The position numbers were made by a program, and so were the translations under genes. A stretch of 64,000 nucleotides of DNA, from the NCBI GenBank assembly GCA_020746105.1, contig CM036621.1, positions 45,666,264 through 45,730,263 on the forward strand. Direction: 5' to 3'. Numbering within the stretch: the stretch's first letter is position 1; each line of letters opens with the position of its first letter. The notes beneath the pieces were generated by a model, which saw only the letters and a program-made list of their open reading frames with translations, was not told the origin of the DNA and did not search any database. Of this stretch, positions 12,501-27,500 are shown in pieces. The DNA is from Trogon surrucura. Its lineage: Eukaryota; Chordata; Aves; Trogoniformes; Trogonidae.

Positions 12501-15500
12501 CTCTCACTTTGGAGAGCAGCAATGCATGTCTTCTGTTTGGATCAATCTCATCCTGACAATCTACCAGTCCTTTCCTCAACTCATTCTGAAGGTTTTCCAC
12601 TGGCTTTCCCAACTGAACGTGATAGGTATCATTTTGGTTGTCACTAACTTCATGACATACTGGTCCAAACTGTGCCAGCTCTTTCTGAAGCTTCTCAATT
12701 ACTCCATGGAGTTGCTCTACCTCTTCGTCTTTGTCCTTATGTAGCCTTTCCTGGTCACCACGAAGGTGCTCGACAAGTGATCTGAGTTCTTCAATTTCAG
12801 ATTTTTGCTCTTCCACCACCTGAGCAAAAGGATAAGGTCTGAATATTACTGTATGTAGGCAGAATTACTACGGCACATAGAGTTTAAATTACATTTTGCT
12901 TCTGAATCACACAGGCACAAATTCACACATTTAACAGCAGGAAGAATTGCACACATCACCTGGTAGCTACTCAGAATACTCCCTACGTTCCTAAGAGAAT
13001 TATCAATCAGATGTTATTTACAGTAAGATTCTGTGTACCTTGCTTCCCTCAAAATCAAGGAATGAATATATACTAAGTACTCTTACTTTATTCTCCAGAG
13101 TGTTCTCTAGCTCAGACTGGAGCCTTTTCATCTGCTCATTCAAGTGATCGATTTCTTGATTCTTTTCTTCAAGTAGTGCTTGTGGGAAAGACAAAGTTGA
13201 GGAATCACTAATACCCACATCCTGATTTTGCTTCACATTAAGTTTTGTTAGATTCTCCTGAACAGGAAAAAGAGCAGTATCGTTAGAAAGGGCTTACTTT
13301 CTCTCCTACCCATATAGCAGAACAAAACCAAAGACTTTACTTAAAACATTGTCCTCCTTAATATAATGTGAGAGAACTCAAGAACATGACCACACCTACT
13401 TTATTTAGATTTGTACCACTGGATTAGATTGCTACAACATTCCTCAGCTTTCAAGGTAAGAGATGCACACTCTAGTTGCCAGGCTGACAATCAACCAGTT
13501 TTTTAACTTTTAACATTTGCTATGGCTGTAGAAGTCAGGAGTGCACACAAATCTGTAGAGTGTTTACTAAATGACAACACTCTAGTTCATAATCTGTCAT
13601 GGATAGGGAAAAAAACCCCCACAATTAAGTTTTTTATTTAAATCAAATGACTGTAGAAGGTAATGTCATAAGCATGAATCTAGAATATCAGGGGGGTTTA
13701 TTCTACAATAATCAGCATTAGCTTTGTAACAGTAACGTAATATTCCCTTGACCAGAGAAAGAAACCGAGTATCTCTTTATCACATCATGAGTTGAAGATC
13801 ACAACGCTCAAGAAACGAGGTCACTGAAGTTTAGGTTGGTGCACACAAACTAAGGAAACCCACCTTCAGTTGTGCATTCTCTAACTGAAGCTGGCTGATA
13901 CTGGAAGTGCTAAGGTTTTTTTGCATCTCCAACTGCAAGTTCAGCTGCAATATCTCCTCGTTTTTACTGATCAAATTGTCTTTATATTGTTCTAGTTGGT
14001 CTGACAAGCTCGCAATCTAAAAGAAAAAAGGCACAGTTGTTTCAATTAAGTCCTCTTACTTAAGCAGAAATGCTAAAACTTCATTTGTTGCCTTATTTAC
14101 CGAGAGCAAGTAGCAAATTTTGTGACTTAGACTCTAGCAAATTTGCATCAATAAAATAAGATGTAAAAAGAGAGGAAGAAGCCAATGTTCCAAATTCTCA
14201 GCTGTGAAACCAAAGTGCTGCAAAGGTGTTTTTCCATTTGCTTTAAGAAAACCCCAAAAACTAACTGCGCATAAAAGATATGTTAATAACATTCTGAGCA
14301 AGCAAGGCCTGGCCACTGATGTAACTCGACATAACAGAAGACATGTTAGCGTTTGATGTCTAACATAATCACAAGCTGCTAAAATAACCACCATTCTCCT
14401 CCTCTTAGAAGACAGAAATTAGTGCTGCAGTGCTAATCCCACTGACAAAGCAATCAAAAAAAGTTCTGACCATTGACTCCTCCAACCTGTCAGACTCAAG
14501 AACTACGCATTTCTCTGCTGGTGGTTGTCTGAGAGCAAAGAGCTATTTGGAAACACTGCGATCTTGATTTTATCCTCTCCTGCCTCAACAGGTAGTGAGG
14601 TACAGGGGCTTTGAGAATGAAAAAGGCTTAAAGGCTCCTGAAGTTAGACTTTCTAAGAAGCATGGAACTTACATCTGTAGGAAATGAGTTTTTATTATCC
14701 TACTGCTTGTGAAACAATGGTGTACAATTAACTAGAGAATCACCCGCGTTTTTCTTCTTTGAACATCCTAAACTGGACTGTGCGTTTGTCCATTAGAGAT
14801 CCTACAATGATTATGTAGTATTACATAATCATACAGCAGTATGTGCTCCATAGAAGTTCTAAAAAATGTGACCGATTACACTGTGTTTCAGTTTAGCTTG
14901 TCACAAGATTCATAGAATGCATTGGGTCGGAAAGGACCTTTAGTGTCCTGGGTTTAGCTGACAAAACGTCATCCAGTCCAACCCCCCTGCAGGGAGCAGG
15001 GACAGCTTGAACTAGATCCGGTTGCTCTGAGACCCATCAAGCCTGACCTTGAATGTCTCCAGGGATGGAGCTCCACCACCTCTCTGGGCAACCTGTGCCA
15101 GTGTTTCACCACCCTCTTTGTAAAGAACTTCTTCCAAACATTTAATCTAAATCTACCCTGCTCTAGTTTAAACCATTGCCCCTTGTCCTATTGTTACATG
15201 CCCTCTCTAGCTTTATTGTAGGCCCCTTCAGGTACTGGAAGGCTGCCATAAGGTCTCCCTGGAACCTTCTCTTCTCCAGGCTGAGAAACTCCAACTCTCT
15301 CAGCCTGTCATCATAGGAGAGATGCTCCAGCCCTTTGATCATCTTTGTGGCCTCCTCTAGACTTGCTCCAACAACTCCATGTCCTTCTTGTGTTGAGGGC
15401 TCCAGAGCTGGACACAGAACTCCAGGTGAGTTCTCAGCAGAGCAGAGGAGCAGCAGGGACCTGCTGGCCACGCTGCTTTTGATGCAGCCCAGGCTGTGAC

Positions 15501-18500
15501 TGGCCTTCTGGGCTACAAATGCACACCGCTGGCTCTCATTCAGCTTTTTGCCCGCCAGTACCACCAAGTCCTTCTCTGCAGGGCTGCTCTAAGGCATATT
15601 TCCAGCCTGTACTGATAACAAAGATTGACCTCACTCAGGTGCAGGACCTTGCACTTGGCCTTGTTGAACCTCATGAGGTTCACACAGGTGCACTTCTCCA
15701 GCTTGTCCAGGTCCCTCTGGAGGACATCCTGTCCCTCTGGCATGTCAACTGCACCACTGAGCTTGGTGTCATCTGCAAACTTGCTGAAGGTGCACTCGAT
15801 CCCACTGTCTATATCGTTGATGAAGACATTAAAGAGCACTGGTCCCAGCACAGACCCCTGAGGGACACCACTTGACACCCATCTCCATCTGGACATCAAG
15901 CTCATGGTTAACATTCTCTGGCTCACCAAATAAAGAAGGTCAGACGATACCATTATGGGTAATTGTCCTTTCTGTTCTTAAAGGCTTTATCACTCATTCT
16001 CAAGGCCAAACAAAAATATATCTACCTTCCCTTCCACTCCACTTCAAGTCTGGAAGGAAAGGAAGAATCAGTTTAGAACGGGTATTGATTTATCAGTCTC
16101 AAAGTTGATGTGAATCATCACAAGACAGTTTCTAGTGGGAGTGGAGATGGATGGACAGAGGGACCAAAAAACAGAACAAAGCAAGAAAATGGAAGGTTAG
16201 TTAACACCAAAGCATAAAGAATACTGCGTAAGAAAGCATATTTACTGAAACATAAGCCACTAGGGTTTTTGAATGGCTTAAATTCACAAGTGGCACAACC
16301 ACATGAGTGACTTAGAAATCTACGGGACCTTACCAAAACTCTAAACTCTCACCTCTCTCTCTTTTCTCTCAACCGCCTCCTGCTCTGCCTGTAACTGCTC
16401 CTTCAGCACTGGGGCAGAACCTCCGTCTGCTGGTACTCTGTGCCTCGCTTCATCCAACTTAGACTGTAGGGCAGAGATCTGAATCAGGTTATTGTACTGT
16501 TGCTGTTGCAATGCCTCTTTATCCTGAAAAATATATTTTTTTACTATGTTAGAATTAATTGCTGTCAATATACATAACTCACCTAACCAGAACAATCCTG
16601 TCAAAATACTCCACCATCCCCAGCACAAGAAGCAACCCACATAATCCCAGTGACCTGTAAATAGTAATTCAAACCAACTGAACGTTTTTACCACTTGATT
16701 TTTTCTAACCCAAGTTTAACAACTTCTGAAAATTTAGCATTCAGTGACATATTATACTTTCTCAATTACACAATGTTTTATACATTTAAGAACCTAATCA
16801 TCTTGTTCTTGTAGCCAAAATATGATGTAAAATTTGACCATCTTATCTTTAATCAAAGAGGATTAAGACCCCGTGTACAGAGAGAGCATCTCGTAATCTT
16901 AAAAGGAAAGAAGCATCAATTAAAAAAAATAAAATTACAAAGTTAATGTTTTATCGCAGTATCAAAAGAGCATGCCTAAGAATAGGTATTTAAAACAGTT
17001 GCCTAAACCTCCACATCCACACTGAATAGGCCACCTGATTTCCACCCACTGGCATTCTGGCCAGCTCTGGCAGCAGCCCATGCACACACAGCACGCAGGA
17101 GCAAAGAAAAGATTATAGGAGAGGCACACAGTTAGGGTATAAAGTTATTTTACTCCTACCTAAATATCACTGGCAGGATAAAAAAATCCCTACAAACCAA
17201 ACGTAATAATTATGAAAGCATCACCTGCACTTTTTTAGGCAGGAAAGCACCCATCACAGAAGTATTTTCGTTTTTCCTGAAGAGAAAAACTAAAACTCTT
17301 GTTTACCTATGATATTAACCAGTCCCTCAAGCATCCTGCTGCAGGACATGAAAGGATACACGTAACAACAAAACCCAAGGAACAACAGTGCTTTTTTTTT
17401 TGGTTTTCATCAGCTGAAAATAAGACATGGCCCACACCATCTGGTCACTGACAAAAACCCTCCAGTAATGATGTGCAAACCCAGATTTCTGTAGAACTGG
17501 GCTGTCTTACCTCAGATGATCCTGCATTTACTGGGCAGCAGTGGGCCACAGCTCACGGTGTCACCATGGCTCAAACTAGAGTTAAGTTTCTCCTGGCACT
17601 CCCCAGTTGTTATGTCCTGAGGTTGCTACAGTAACCCAGCATAAACAAGTGGCAACCCAGGCAAAAATCAGAGCTCTGTGTAAGGCATCTTGCCTGTCAA
17701 ACATTCTTCTGGATGTTCACTTAAACACGGTCTAACACAGCATTTTCTTTCACTTATACCAAAATCCATAGGACACCAGACTCCCTAAATGAGGCTCTCT
17801 TCCAAGACCTCAACCAAAAGGCTGAGCAACCCTCCCAGCACAACCCTGACCAGAAGTTCAATGCTGGGTATCAACAACCTGAACAACTGAGAGGAACCGG
17901 ACCAGAAAAACACTCAGAGATCTGCTCCATCCACAGGGCAACATGATAAAATGATCTGCTATCTGTGGGTTTAGTCACTGTGCTTCAAAAAAAAAAAAAA
18001 AAATAGAGTTCCATATTCAAAATTACTATTTTCAGACCTATTTCTTACTAGCACTTGTCTCCATCATCTGTAACACCTGCAGTGTTAGCACTTGTCTCCA
18101 TTATCTGCAATACTACGTTTTTCATATGTTGGAATTTAGGGGGCAATAAAAATCTATAATCACCATTCACATCAACTGTATTTTTACAGGAAGGTTTCGT
18201 GACATGCAATCATTTAGAGGTCCGGTGGCACGCACTTAAAGACAAGTTATCACAGTGCCTACAGCCGGCAAATCGAATAGTATAACCTTGTTTAAAGCTG
18301 ATGAATTAGTTTTCTGGAAAAAAGAAAACAAAACAAAGAGTCTGAATTTGACTGACTCAGGACTTTTTAAGACCAGTTTACCAGGACATTCAGACAGCTA
18401 AAAATATTTTCAATTTGTATGGATAAAAAAAGCCTGTTTATCAGAAAGCTAAGATTTCAGAGACAAGCGCAGCTTGCCAACAGCAGTACTAAAGTCTCCT

Positions 18501-21500
18501 TCTGCTCTAAGGCAAGCCAGGCAGAAATCTAATGGGCACAAGTTTTGGTACGTTTGCATAAAATCACATAATAGCTTAAGCAGGGAAGGGTCTCTAGAGC
18601 TCTCTGGTCCAACCTCTAACTCAAAGCAGAACCATCATGGCCCTGCTCAGGGCCTTGGGCAGACAAATTCTGAACATCTCCAAGCCACAAGAGGCACCAC
18701 TGCCACTCTGATCCCCTTTCCCACATTGGGCTGCTGCAGTACGTCCTATCATTTAATTGGAGTTTGTTGCAGTTTACGCTACTATCCCCTCGAGGTGCAT
18801 TTCCAAGCCTGACTTCATCTTCTCTATAACCTCGTATTATGCTGTTGTAGGCAACAATAACATCTCTGAAAAGCTGAACAAAGTCTGTTCTCTCAGACTC
18901 TCCTCAAAAACCACTCGTTCAAGCCCTCTGACCATCCTGATGGTCTTTTGCTAGACATGCTCCAGTACATCAATGTCTTTCTTGTGCAGGGAAGTCTAAA
19001 ATCAAGCAGTTCTCCAGATGCAATTGATAGGAATAATAGTACCTAAATCACAACTGGCTGTTCTATACCATGTTAGCTGAAGTTAACAAAAAAATATTTT
19101 GTTCAACATTTTAAAAATGAAAAATAATGGAAGCAAATATTTACAGAATTAGCGATTAAGCTAATAAATTTAGTTTAGATCATGCCAATTTCAAATCTTC
19201 AAACTTGACAGACACACCAACAATACTTAACCAAGGAGAACTGCTGGGAGGAAATCGAAATGTTTAAGAAGGTAGAAGAGGTTACTCAGATGTTTGGTAA
19301 AAGACAAACACTTTGGCTAAATGGAATGTAATTCTTAGCTCTAAACTGGGATTAAATCTGCAGTAGTAACAAAGCACTAAAAACCTGAGAGTAGAGCAAA
19401 CAGATCTGGCTTCAAGACATATAGCAAGAAGAGCTACCAACTAAGATAATGATTTTAAATATAGTTACTTATAGAAGACCCACGATGTTTAATGCTCAGT
19501 AACGCCATCTTCTTGGGAACTTCCAGACAAGTAAAAGAGCAGCTCTGATCCATACAAACATGATAACTGTCAAAAAACTGTCTATGTAGAATGTAGGCTT
19601 ATGATTCGTAAAAACAGGGGCCGTTTAAATCTGTGGCTGTGATATCTGACGTTAATACAACAATTTAACTCACCACTAGGTGTCAGGAAAAGTCTCAAAC
19701 GACACTAACACAGTCACTGGTACCCCCCATGAAGATGCTGTTTGCATAATACCACTCATTTAAAGAAATATTTTTAAATTACCTGTTTTAATTCTGTTTC
19801 CACTTTCTTCATTTTCTGCAGTTGCTGTTCCAAGTAGCGAACGGTCTTTGAGACTTCAGTACCACTGTGCTTCAGTTCTCGTATCTGTGCCACCAGGTTT
19901 TCTATCTCTTTATCACGAGCTGTAATTTCTTGGTGGGTCTGCTCCTTTTCTAATAACAGCTTATTGTAATCATCCATCCTCTCTTTTATTTCTGCTTGCA
20001 AAGATTCTACCTACATAGAAATCACATTATACAGATATTCAGGCAATACAACAAACTACCAATTGGAAGCAAGAGTAATTACATGGCAAAACAGGTGGAG
20101 TTCTAACACAGACTTTAACTAGTTTAACTACTGCTAAAATCCCAGCTGAAAGTAAAGTTAGATGTGGACAGAAAGGATGAAAAAGTAACTTTCTGAAATC
20201 TTGTTTTCCAAATTCAGCAGCTCTTAAACACACATTTGATCAGTCTCTCAATATTTGCAGTATTCTCACAAAGGGCTGGATGAAGGCACACTCTCAAAGG
20301 CCAGTGGTCCTCAAAAGGGACCTTGCGGTGTGTGGTGGGTTATTTTGTCTAAGATTAAAAGCTCCCCAAGTTACACGAATTAGTACCAATAGCATTAGAT
20401 GAATTTCTGTAACCTTAGAACCCTCTTGCATTGCTTCAAGGAATTCCAGTTTAAAGGAAGATAGCAAGCATTGGAAAATTAATACGCAACGGAGCATACC
20501 CAATGCCTGCAAACCAGATTTTCACAGTAATCAGCGTAAACCAGGTATTCTTTTCCCAAAAATTCTTCAAATACAAAGAGCACAACAATTTCGCATGTGA
20601 GCTCACTGAGATTCAACCATGCACAGAGCTGCAGGAAAACAGTCACTCATTCATCCCAGAAATTGATGTGAAGGCAAGGCCAGGAGCTTTGGCAGGTAAC
20701 AGAGGCAGGAGAGAACCGAGTGCGACAGACTGTGCTGGAAGCGAGAGAGTCACTAAGCACACCGACAGCAAGTGTGCATAGGAAAGCAATAGGAAACCTT
20801 CTAAAGGAGAAAGAGTTTAGTCAATACCAATGAGCGCGGAAGATGAGATTTTACAAAATAAATGCTTTGTTCAGCAGTAAGCGTCTGAATTTATCCAAAT
20901 TCCACATCAACACTATGAAGTGAAAGTTACTTGTATTAATACAGAACTTTACATCTTCCAAGTATCTTACAGGTATCAGTAAAGCAGAAAAGAACCCTCT
21001 AGCAAAAGAGGTTGACTTGAACTGATTTATTTCAGAGCAAGTTAAGCAATTACCGATGTTACAGCTGCATTAAATGACTATACAAGAACTGTGCAAATCG
21101 TGACATTTTATTTTGGTACAGATCGAGTGCATACCTCACCTTACCCAAAACTGTCACCTCTTAGTTAGCTTCCTTGTGTGCCTTTCTCCAATTAAGTTTT
21201 AATCCGTTCTGCAAGAGGCTGCAAAGTTACAGCAGCTAGACCTAACTCTTTCAGAGATTCCTCTCTGCTAAGCCACAAGCACACTAGTAAACTGTCACCA
21301 ACCTAACTTCTTGGAGATAAAGCAAGCTGTGGTCTCAACATTTTCATTTTTTTCAAATAACTTGATATATATCCTTTATAATTCTGTAGGTCCAAGGCTG
21401 CCATAGAAGTATACTTTCAGATCTTCAACATGTCATGTGCTCTTCAAAACAAGAATCTTTTCAATTCCTCTGATCTTTACCACAGCGTACGTAACACGTA

Positions 21501-24500
21501 GGTTGTGTGTGTGATGTACTCAGAAAATGGCACTCGTGCAAATGAGACACTGAGGCTGACACAGAATGATACACAGTCACTTCCTAAGGAGGCTAATCAA
21601 GTCCCATTAGAGGGTACAGAAAGCAAGTGACAACCAGGTGCCCTCCAGCGTGGAGAAATGCACTCTCAGTTGTTGCTGCAACGTTTGTTTCTCCGACACT
21701 GATGAATACAATTTCATAAACTGCACATAAATGAATAGAAGGAAATCAAATTAAGTAGCACGCACAATGAGATTTTAAGAGGAAGGCCACAAACAAAAGC
21801 TGAAGGCTAAGGCACAGTGTATAATTGCAAATCCATTATCTTTGTTTCATAGTCCAAACCTCAACTTCTCTTTTCATGCCAAAAAAAGCTCTTTGACAAT
21901 ATGCTTTTTGACAAACTGCCTGTAATACATCTGAGCAATAAACCAAGAGAATGAAGTGTTTATGTACAGGAAGTTAAACTGAAAGTGGTTCCTTATTCCC
22001 TGAAAAAAAAAAATCTGCCACCCTAAAACATATATGTTTATCTCCACGTCAAGCTGAAGCAGCCTTGATCATCAAGAACAGGAAAAAAAAGACAAAGCAG
22101 ATCTAATCAGTAGGAAAGGATTGAAAGGAAAAAGAAAGCAAACTTAGAGATGTTCATGCTGGTTTTTCCATACCTGTAGAATCAATTCATAGTTCTGTAT
22201 AACGTTCATTTACGTGGAAAATGCAAGCAACAAAAAAAAGAGGAAAAGTTAATCTTTGAAACAAAGCATCAAACAAATGAACATGTGAAAAAAAGGGCTC
22301 GTTTATAAACAAATATAGGACAAGGCGTGCAAAGAACATCTCTTATTACAACTGTTATAGCTGGAAAAGCTATAGTTTAGAACCCAGAAGTCAGGCCTCA
22401 GGTGTGCTCTGTAGAGCAGACCAGTGTTGTCCTCACTTAATTTAAACCAGACTCATAGGATGGGAAGCTTTACTGTAACGCACATGTAATACTGCTTTCC
22501 ATCGCCATACGAAATAATCTAAGTACACTCTCCCTGTGTAAATGAAGTCCAGACACCTGGGGGAAAATGTGCTCTGGGTGACAACGAGGGGAAAAGAGGG
22601 GAGGAGGAAAAAAAAAAAAAAAGACGCTCAGGAGCCATTCCCTCAAGACAATACAGGTTTTGGTATTTAATTGTAGTAAATAAATTCTTTTGGCCACTAA
22701 GTGTGATGTCACTTACTCTGTGCTCTCTGGTCTCTCCTGAAGGCTGCAATTTTGCTGAAAGTTTTAACTGTTCTTCCAGTTTCTGAATTTCCTGCTGAAA
22801 ATCATCACGTTCGTGTTCCCTCTCTATAGCTTGTTCCTGTAAACCAAGCCAAAGATAATGAAAATATTTTTAAGGAACTTTGTGTTTCATTCAAATATTG
22901 AGTAGAAGAAAAATTTGGGGTTTGTTTTTGTGGTGAAGAAATTATGCTTACTTCAAAATAATTAACACCTTTAATAGCCCTGAAAGTATAACTAAAATTA
23001 CATAGAAAGAAAAAAATATTTACTCTGATGTACATAAAAACTACAATTAGCAATTAATAAGAAGGAAAAAAATTATCCTGTAATACTATAGAAAAGGAAT
23101 TAAAAAAATGTTTTGTTTTTTTCTTTTACAATACTAGAATACTAACATCTTAATTTGAAAAAAAAAAAAAAGGAAAGTAACCCATTTCGGGAACCATCTC
23201 CCAAATCTCAGTCACAAACTCGGAGGACTATTTGTCACTTCTAAACCCATGGAAATGTGGTACCATGCTTGCTTACATCCATAAATTGCCGCTGGTTTTT
23301 AAGGTGTTTTTCAAGAACTTGAATTTGCTGTTTTAAGTCGGCAACCTCCAATAACTGTGTAGCCAGGTCTTGATTACTATGCAGCTGTTCTTCCAGTTCC
23401 ACCTCCAAAACTTTCATTTGAGAGCGTAAGTTGGAATGGTCCTTCTCTGCCTGACACTGAAGGTCTAATTTCTCCTTTGCTAAAAATTCTACTTCCTTGA
23501 GTAGACCTGAGTAAGAACGCAAAAATAACAAGTCAGTGCACAGTAGAAAAATCTAACTGAGTTTAAGGTGACACTAAATTCAGGTACTATGGGAAAACAC
23601 CAAAATTTGATTCTCATAAGGCTTATGAGAAGGTCTGTAAGAGACACAAGAGGAAGTTTGCTGCTTGACTGCCCACTGTGTCTCAAAGCCATCTCTGATA
23701 AGACCACAGCACGATGTAGTAAAGGAGGACATAAGCATCGGTTCTCAATCCTCAAGTGAACCCTGCGTGGAGATACTCTGGACACAGAGAAAGCTTTCAC
23801 CTTCATCCCGGAGACTTCTCAATTCCAGAGAGCCCTATTTCACCTGACCAGCAGTCCTTCAAATTTCCTCCACAGGAGACCTCCCAACTCCAGTTCCACA
23901 CTCTTCCTGCTCCAGAGGCTCTTTACAAACCGCACCAAACCCTCAGTCTACAAATTCACTCCGTTCCAGATGTGCTCCATCACCAAGTCTAAGCCTCACA
24001 TCCCACCGTCAGTCACTTGGTCTCTCATACCCATTCTTCCAACTGTGCCCACCCTTGCATGTTTTATCCTAAACCTTTGCCACTCCTTCCATCCCAACTT
24101 CCCATCCTACTTCAAATCCCTTCCCAACAAGCTATCCAGTATAGAATTCTCAATTTCTCCAAACTATCATACCAAGATCCTCCTTAAACCTCCAACACCC
24201 AGTCTCAGGACAGCCTTGTGCCAGGATGGATACTGCTGCTGACATCTACACTGGTGAGTGAGCACCGGGTCCATCTTTTCAGTGCCCACTGGTGTCCAGC
24301 CGTACCCTGAAGCTAGCTGCCATGAAAAAGCAAAGTTAATCTTTTTCTCTGAATAGAAAATTAAATCTAGTTGTGAGGTTACAAAAGGAAAAAAACAGCA
24401 CGTTATTTGCCCTATAGGGACTGCAAAATACCACAAATACGAAGATGTGCATAGCTCAAGATTATTTAAGTTATCAAGAGCTAATTTATACCTACAGATT

Positions 24501-27500
24501 GTATTTTTAATGACTTGGATACACTGAATACACTCTTTAGGAGATCCAAACGGATACTCTACTGTGAATGCACTTGAAACAAAGCTATTTCAAAGTGAAT
24601 ACAGCTAAGGAACCTGAACATTAAAATACAAGTCCAGCTATTTAGTATTGAAAACAAGGTTCTGCAAGAGCTCATGGTGTTACTTTCAAATGTTCCATTA
24701 TTCATTTTAAATGTTTTCAGTCATAGAGAAAAAGGTAAGTCTACGATTCCAAGAAGGATTTTAACTGGTCATCCAGTCTGGTTCTCAGAACAAGAGAGTT
24801 CCCTTTTCCAAGCACGAAAACCAAACCTTTGAAACCAAACCTTTGAAAACAAAAATGAGACCGAAACCTCCTTACAATATCTTTTTATGTGCTTTACTAT
24901 CCACAGGTATTTAATTAAATTCCTAGACAATTTAAAATAAGCCAAAAAACACTGAACACTTCCATGCTCATGCCCCACAAGCTTAGAATGATGCAACAGC
25001 ATTTAGATTAAACATTGGAGAAAATATCACCACAGTAACAATAAAGGAACAGAGCGCAAGGACTTAAGCACACTTGTACATTGTCAATGTGAGAGCATGG
25101 CACATACCAGCTGAAGGAAAAAAATAATATTTTTTTGCAGTCACTCTAGACGGTATTTTAAGAGCCCTGCCTTCCCTTACATGGGTACACTGGCACTGGG
25201 CTTCTCCTGCCATTTTAATTTTGCTATTGGTTGATAAATACAAATCACAGGATTAACAAAGGACTTTGAGGAACTGCTGGAGATATCCACACAGACTACA
25301 CCTTTCAAAAAGCTCTAGTCCCAGTAGGTACTTTCCGTCTTCCAGTGACAACCCACAACTACATTCCACCTACGTTTCACTCCAAGCACTAATTTTGCAA
25401 ACTCACAACTATCAAGAGCGGTATCTCAGATGCCAACAGAATAACAACAATCACTGTGGCACGCTCCCTACTTTTTCCAGCACAGCACTAAAAATTCATA
25501 TTAACCATGTTCCAGGCTTCCTAATCAAATATTCAATGAGTTGTGGATGTAACTCAGGCTCTGGCAGAATGCGTGCAGGTAAACGAAGAATCTCCCCCAG
25601 AGCAATTTCTCTCCCAATGCACCCTAGTGCTGTAACAGCCTCCTACCACCATGAGCAAGTTATCCATGAGCTGAAACACACAGTCCACAAAAAAGTCGAC
25701 GACAGTCTGAATTCCATTAGGAGACTGGACCTCAGCAATAGCTGCACAACAGAAAATATCTTCCACCAAGTGCTGTGTTTTGCCAGGCAGGAGATGGGAA
25801 CAAACCAGCACTCTTACTGTGGGTGCACGTGTGTCCGTACACCGCATGCAAGCAAATACAGCAAGGGCACGTATGCAGACTGGCCCCCTGAGAAAGGAAC
25901 TGATGGGTTTGGTTCCAGCCCAGGCCATTCTATGATTCTATGATGAAGTCAGCACAAGATTTTTTTTTTTAACTTCTGTATCCTGAGCAGCACAGTCATT
26001 AACAAGCTGATGGTTTCGTTTTTAGCTTCAAAAGGAACACTATTGCTTTCGGAGAAAAAAAATATTGATTAGGTAAAACTGAAGTAAACAGTCACAGTCA
26101 CCTCCTCAGACAGGAATGCAAGTTAATGAAGAAAAGTAATTAGGCTAACATTTTACACAGAACTGAACATGTTTCATGGAAAGCAGGTATCAAATTTTGG
26201 CAATCTCATTAAGTGTAATCTTTCCAAGTAACTTTTTAATTTCTTTTTTTTTTTTAAGCACATTCTCTAAATGTATCAATATCATTTCAAGCAACATGAA
26301 TAGCTCATCACATCACAGATTCGTTTCGTTTCAGGGACAAACCCACTGTTTTATTAATGCTAATTCAAAGCATGCAATTCCACTTTGGTAATGCCCTGGC
26401 ACACTCTTCGTATCACCATTAGCAAACGCCAAGCTCCATTCTAAGGGCATTTGATTAGAGAGGCCGTTCTATTCACGTTAGTACTCCACATCAAAAAAGG
26501 GAGGAGGCGTCAGCTCTCCAAAGAATAAGTCATGTCAGTCAACCCCAAACAACATGATTTTTATTTATCATATTTTCCACATTCTACAAACAACTCCAAA
26601 CCAGAGGAAGAGTACTACAGATGGCTGGTGTAGGAGAAAGGGAATGAATTTTAGGCCTCAGCACTTGCAGCAAATGCAGCTGTTCAAGTTCTAATGAGTT
26701 GCTGGCGAAAGCTGAACTGCAGCTACAGGGAGAATGTCAATCCTCAAGTGCAGTCTAACCAGCTAAGTTAGACTTTCCCTCTCATTGAGCAGGCAGGGGC
26801 AAATTTCAGGACAGTGAGGTGGTCACCAACAAATAAAAATAGTGTTTGAGGGAGATCTGAATGGACAGAAGAAAAAGATATAGTAACCATTACTATATAA
26901 CAACTATAATAACTACTACATAACCAGTGCAGCTTTTTAACTCTAACTGGAATTCAGCTAGGTAATAATTTTTTTTTCACCTGAGGGGCTTAGTTTACCC
27001 CTTGGGAGGAAAAAAAAACCCTCTAGAAATAAGAAAAAGTGAATATACAAGAGAAAATGTCTATGAATATATTTGTGCATATAAATAAAATTAATCTGAA
27101 AATGAACATTGCACCTACAAATTTTTACTTTCGCAACAGACTTTCAAAGTCTGCGTAAAACTTCACAGATCCTTCTTGCTTGTTTTTAGTTTCATCTTTC
27201 CCCCCATAACTAGCCTTTACCATTCTGCTCTCCCCTTTCTTTCTGATCTACCTATCCATTCCATTATTATTCTCTAATCTCCCTTAGACTTACTTCAGTT
27301 CTTGCCACACTTCTTTTTTTTTCCACTCTCCATCACCTCAAATACTTTTTTCCTCTCCCCCTTTAAATATATTTAATCATTTTGACAGCCCACTGTGTAT
27401 CATTAGAAGCTCGCAGCAAGCTTACAACCCATTCCATCCCCTCAAAAGAAAAAAGAAGCTGGCAAACACGAAGACAATGGCACAGTGCACATCAAGTCTA

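Noticed and set aside
25266-25943. 225-codon plus-strand ORF in the largest intron
   Set aside because: No recognisable domain, an overlapping ORF on the other strand, and an end that runs into a CR1 tail. It is probably chance in a moderately GC-rich stretch.
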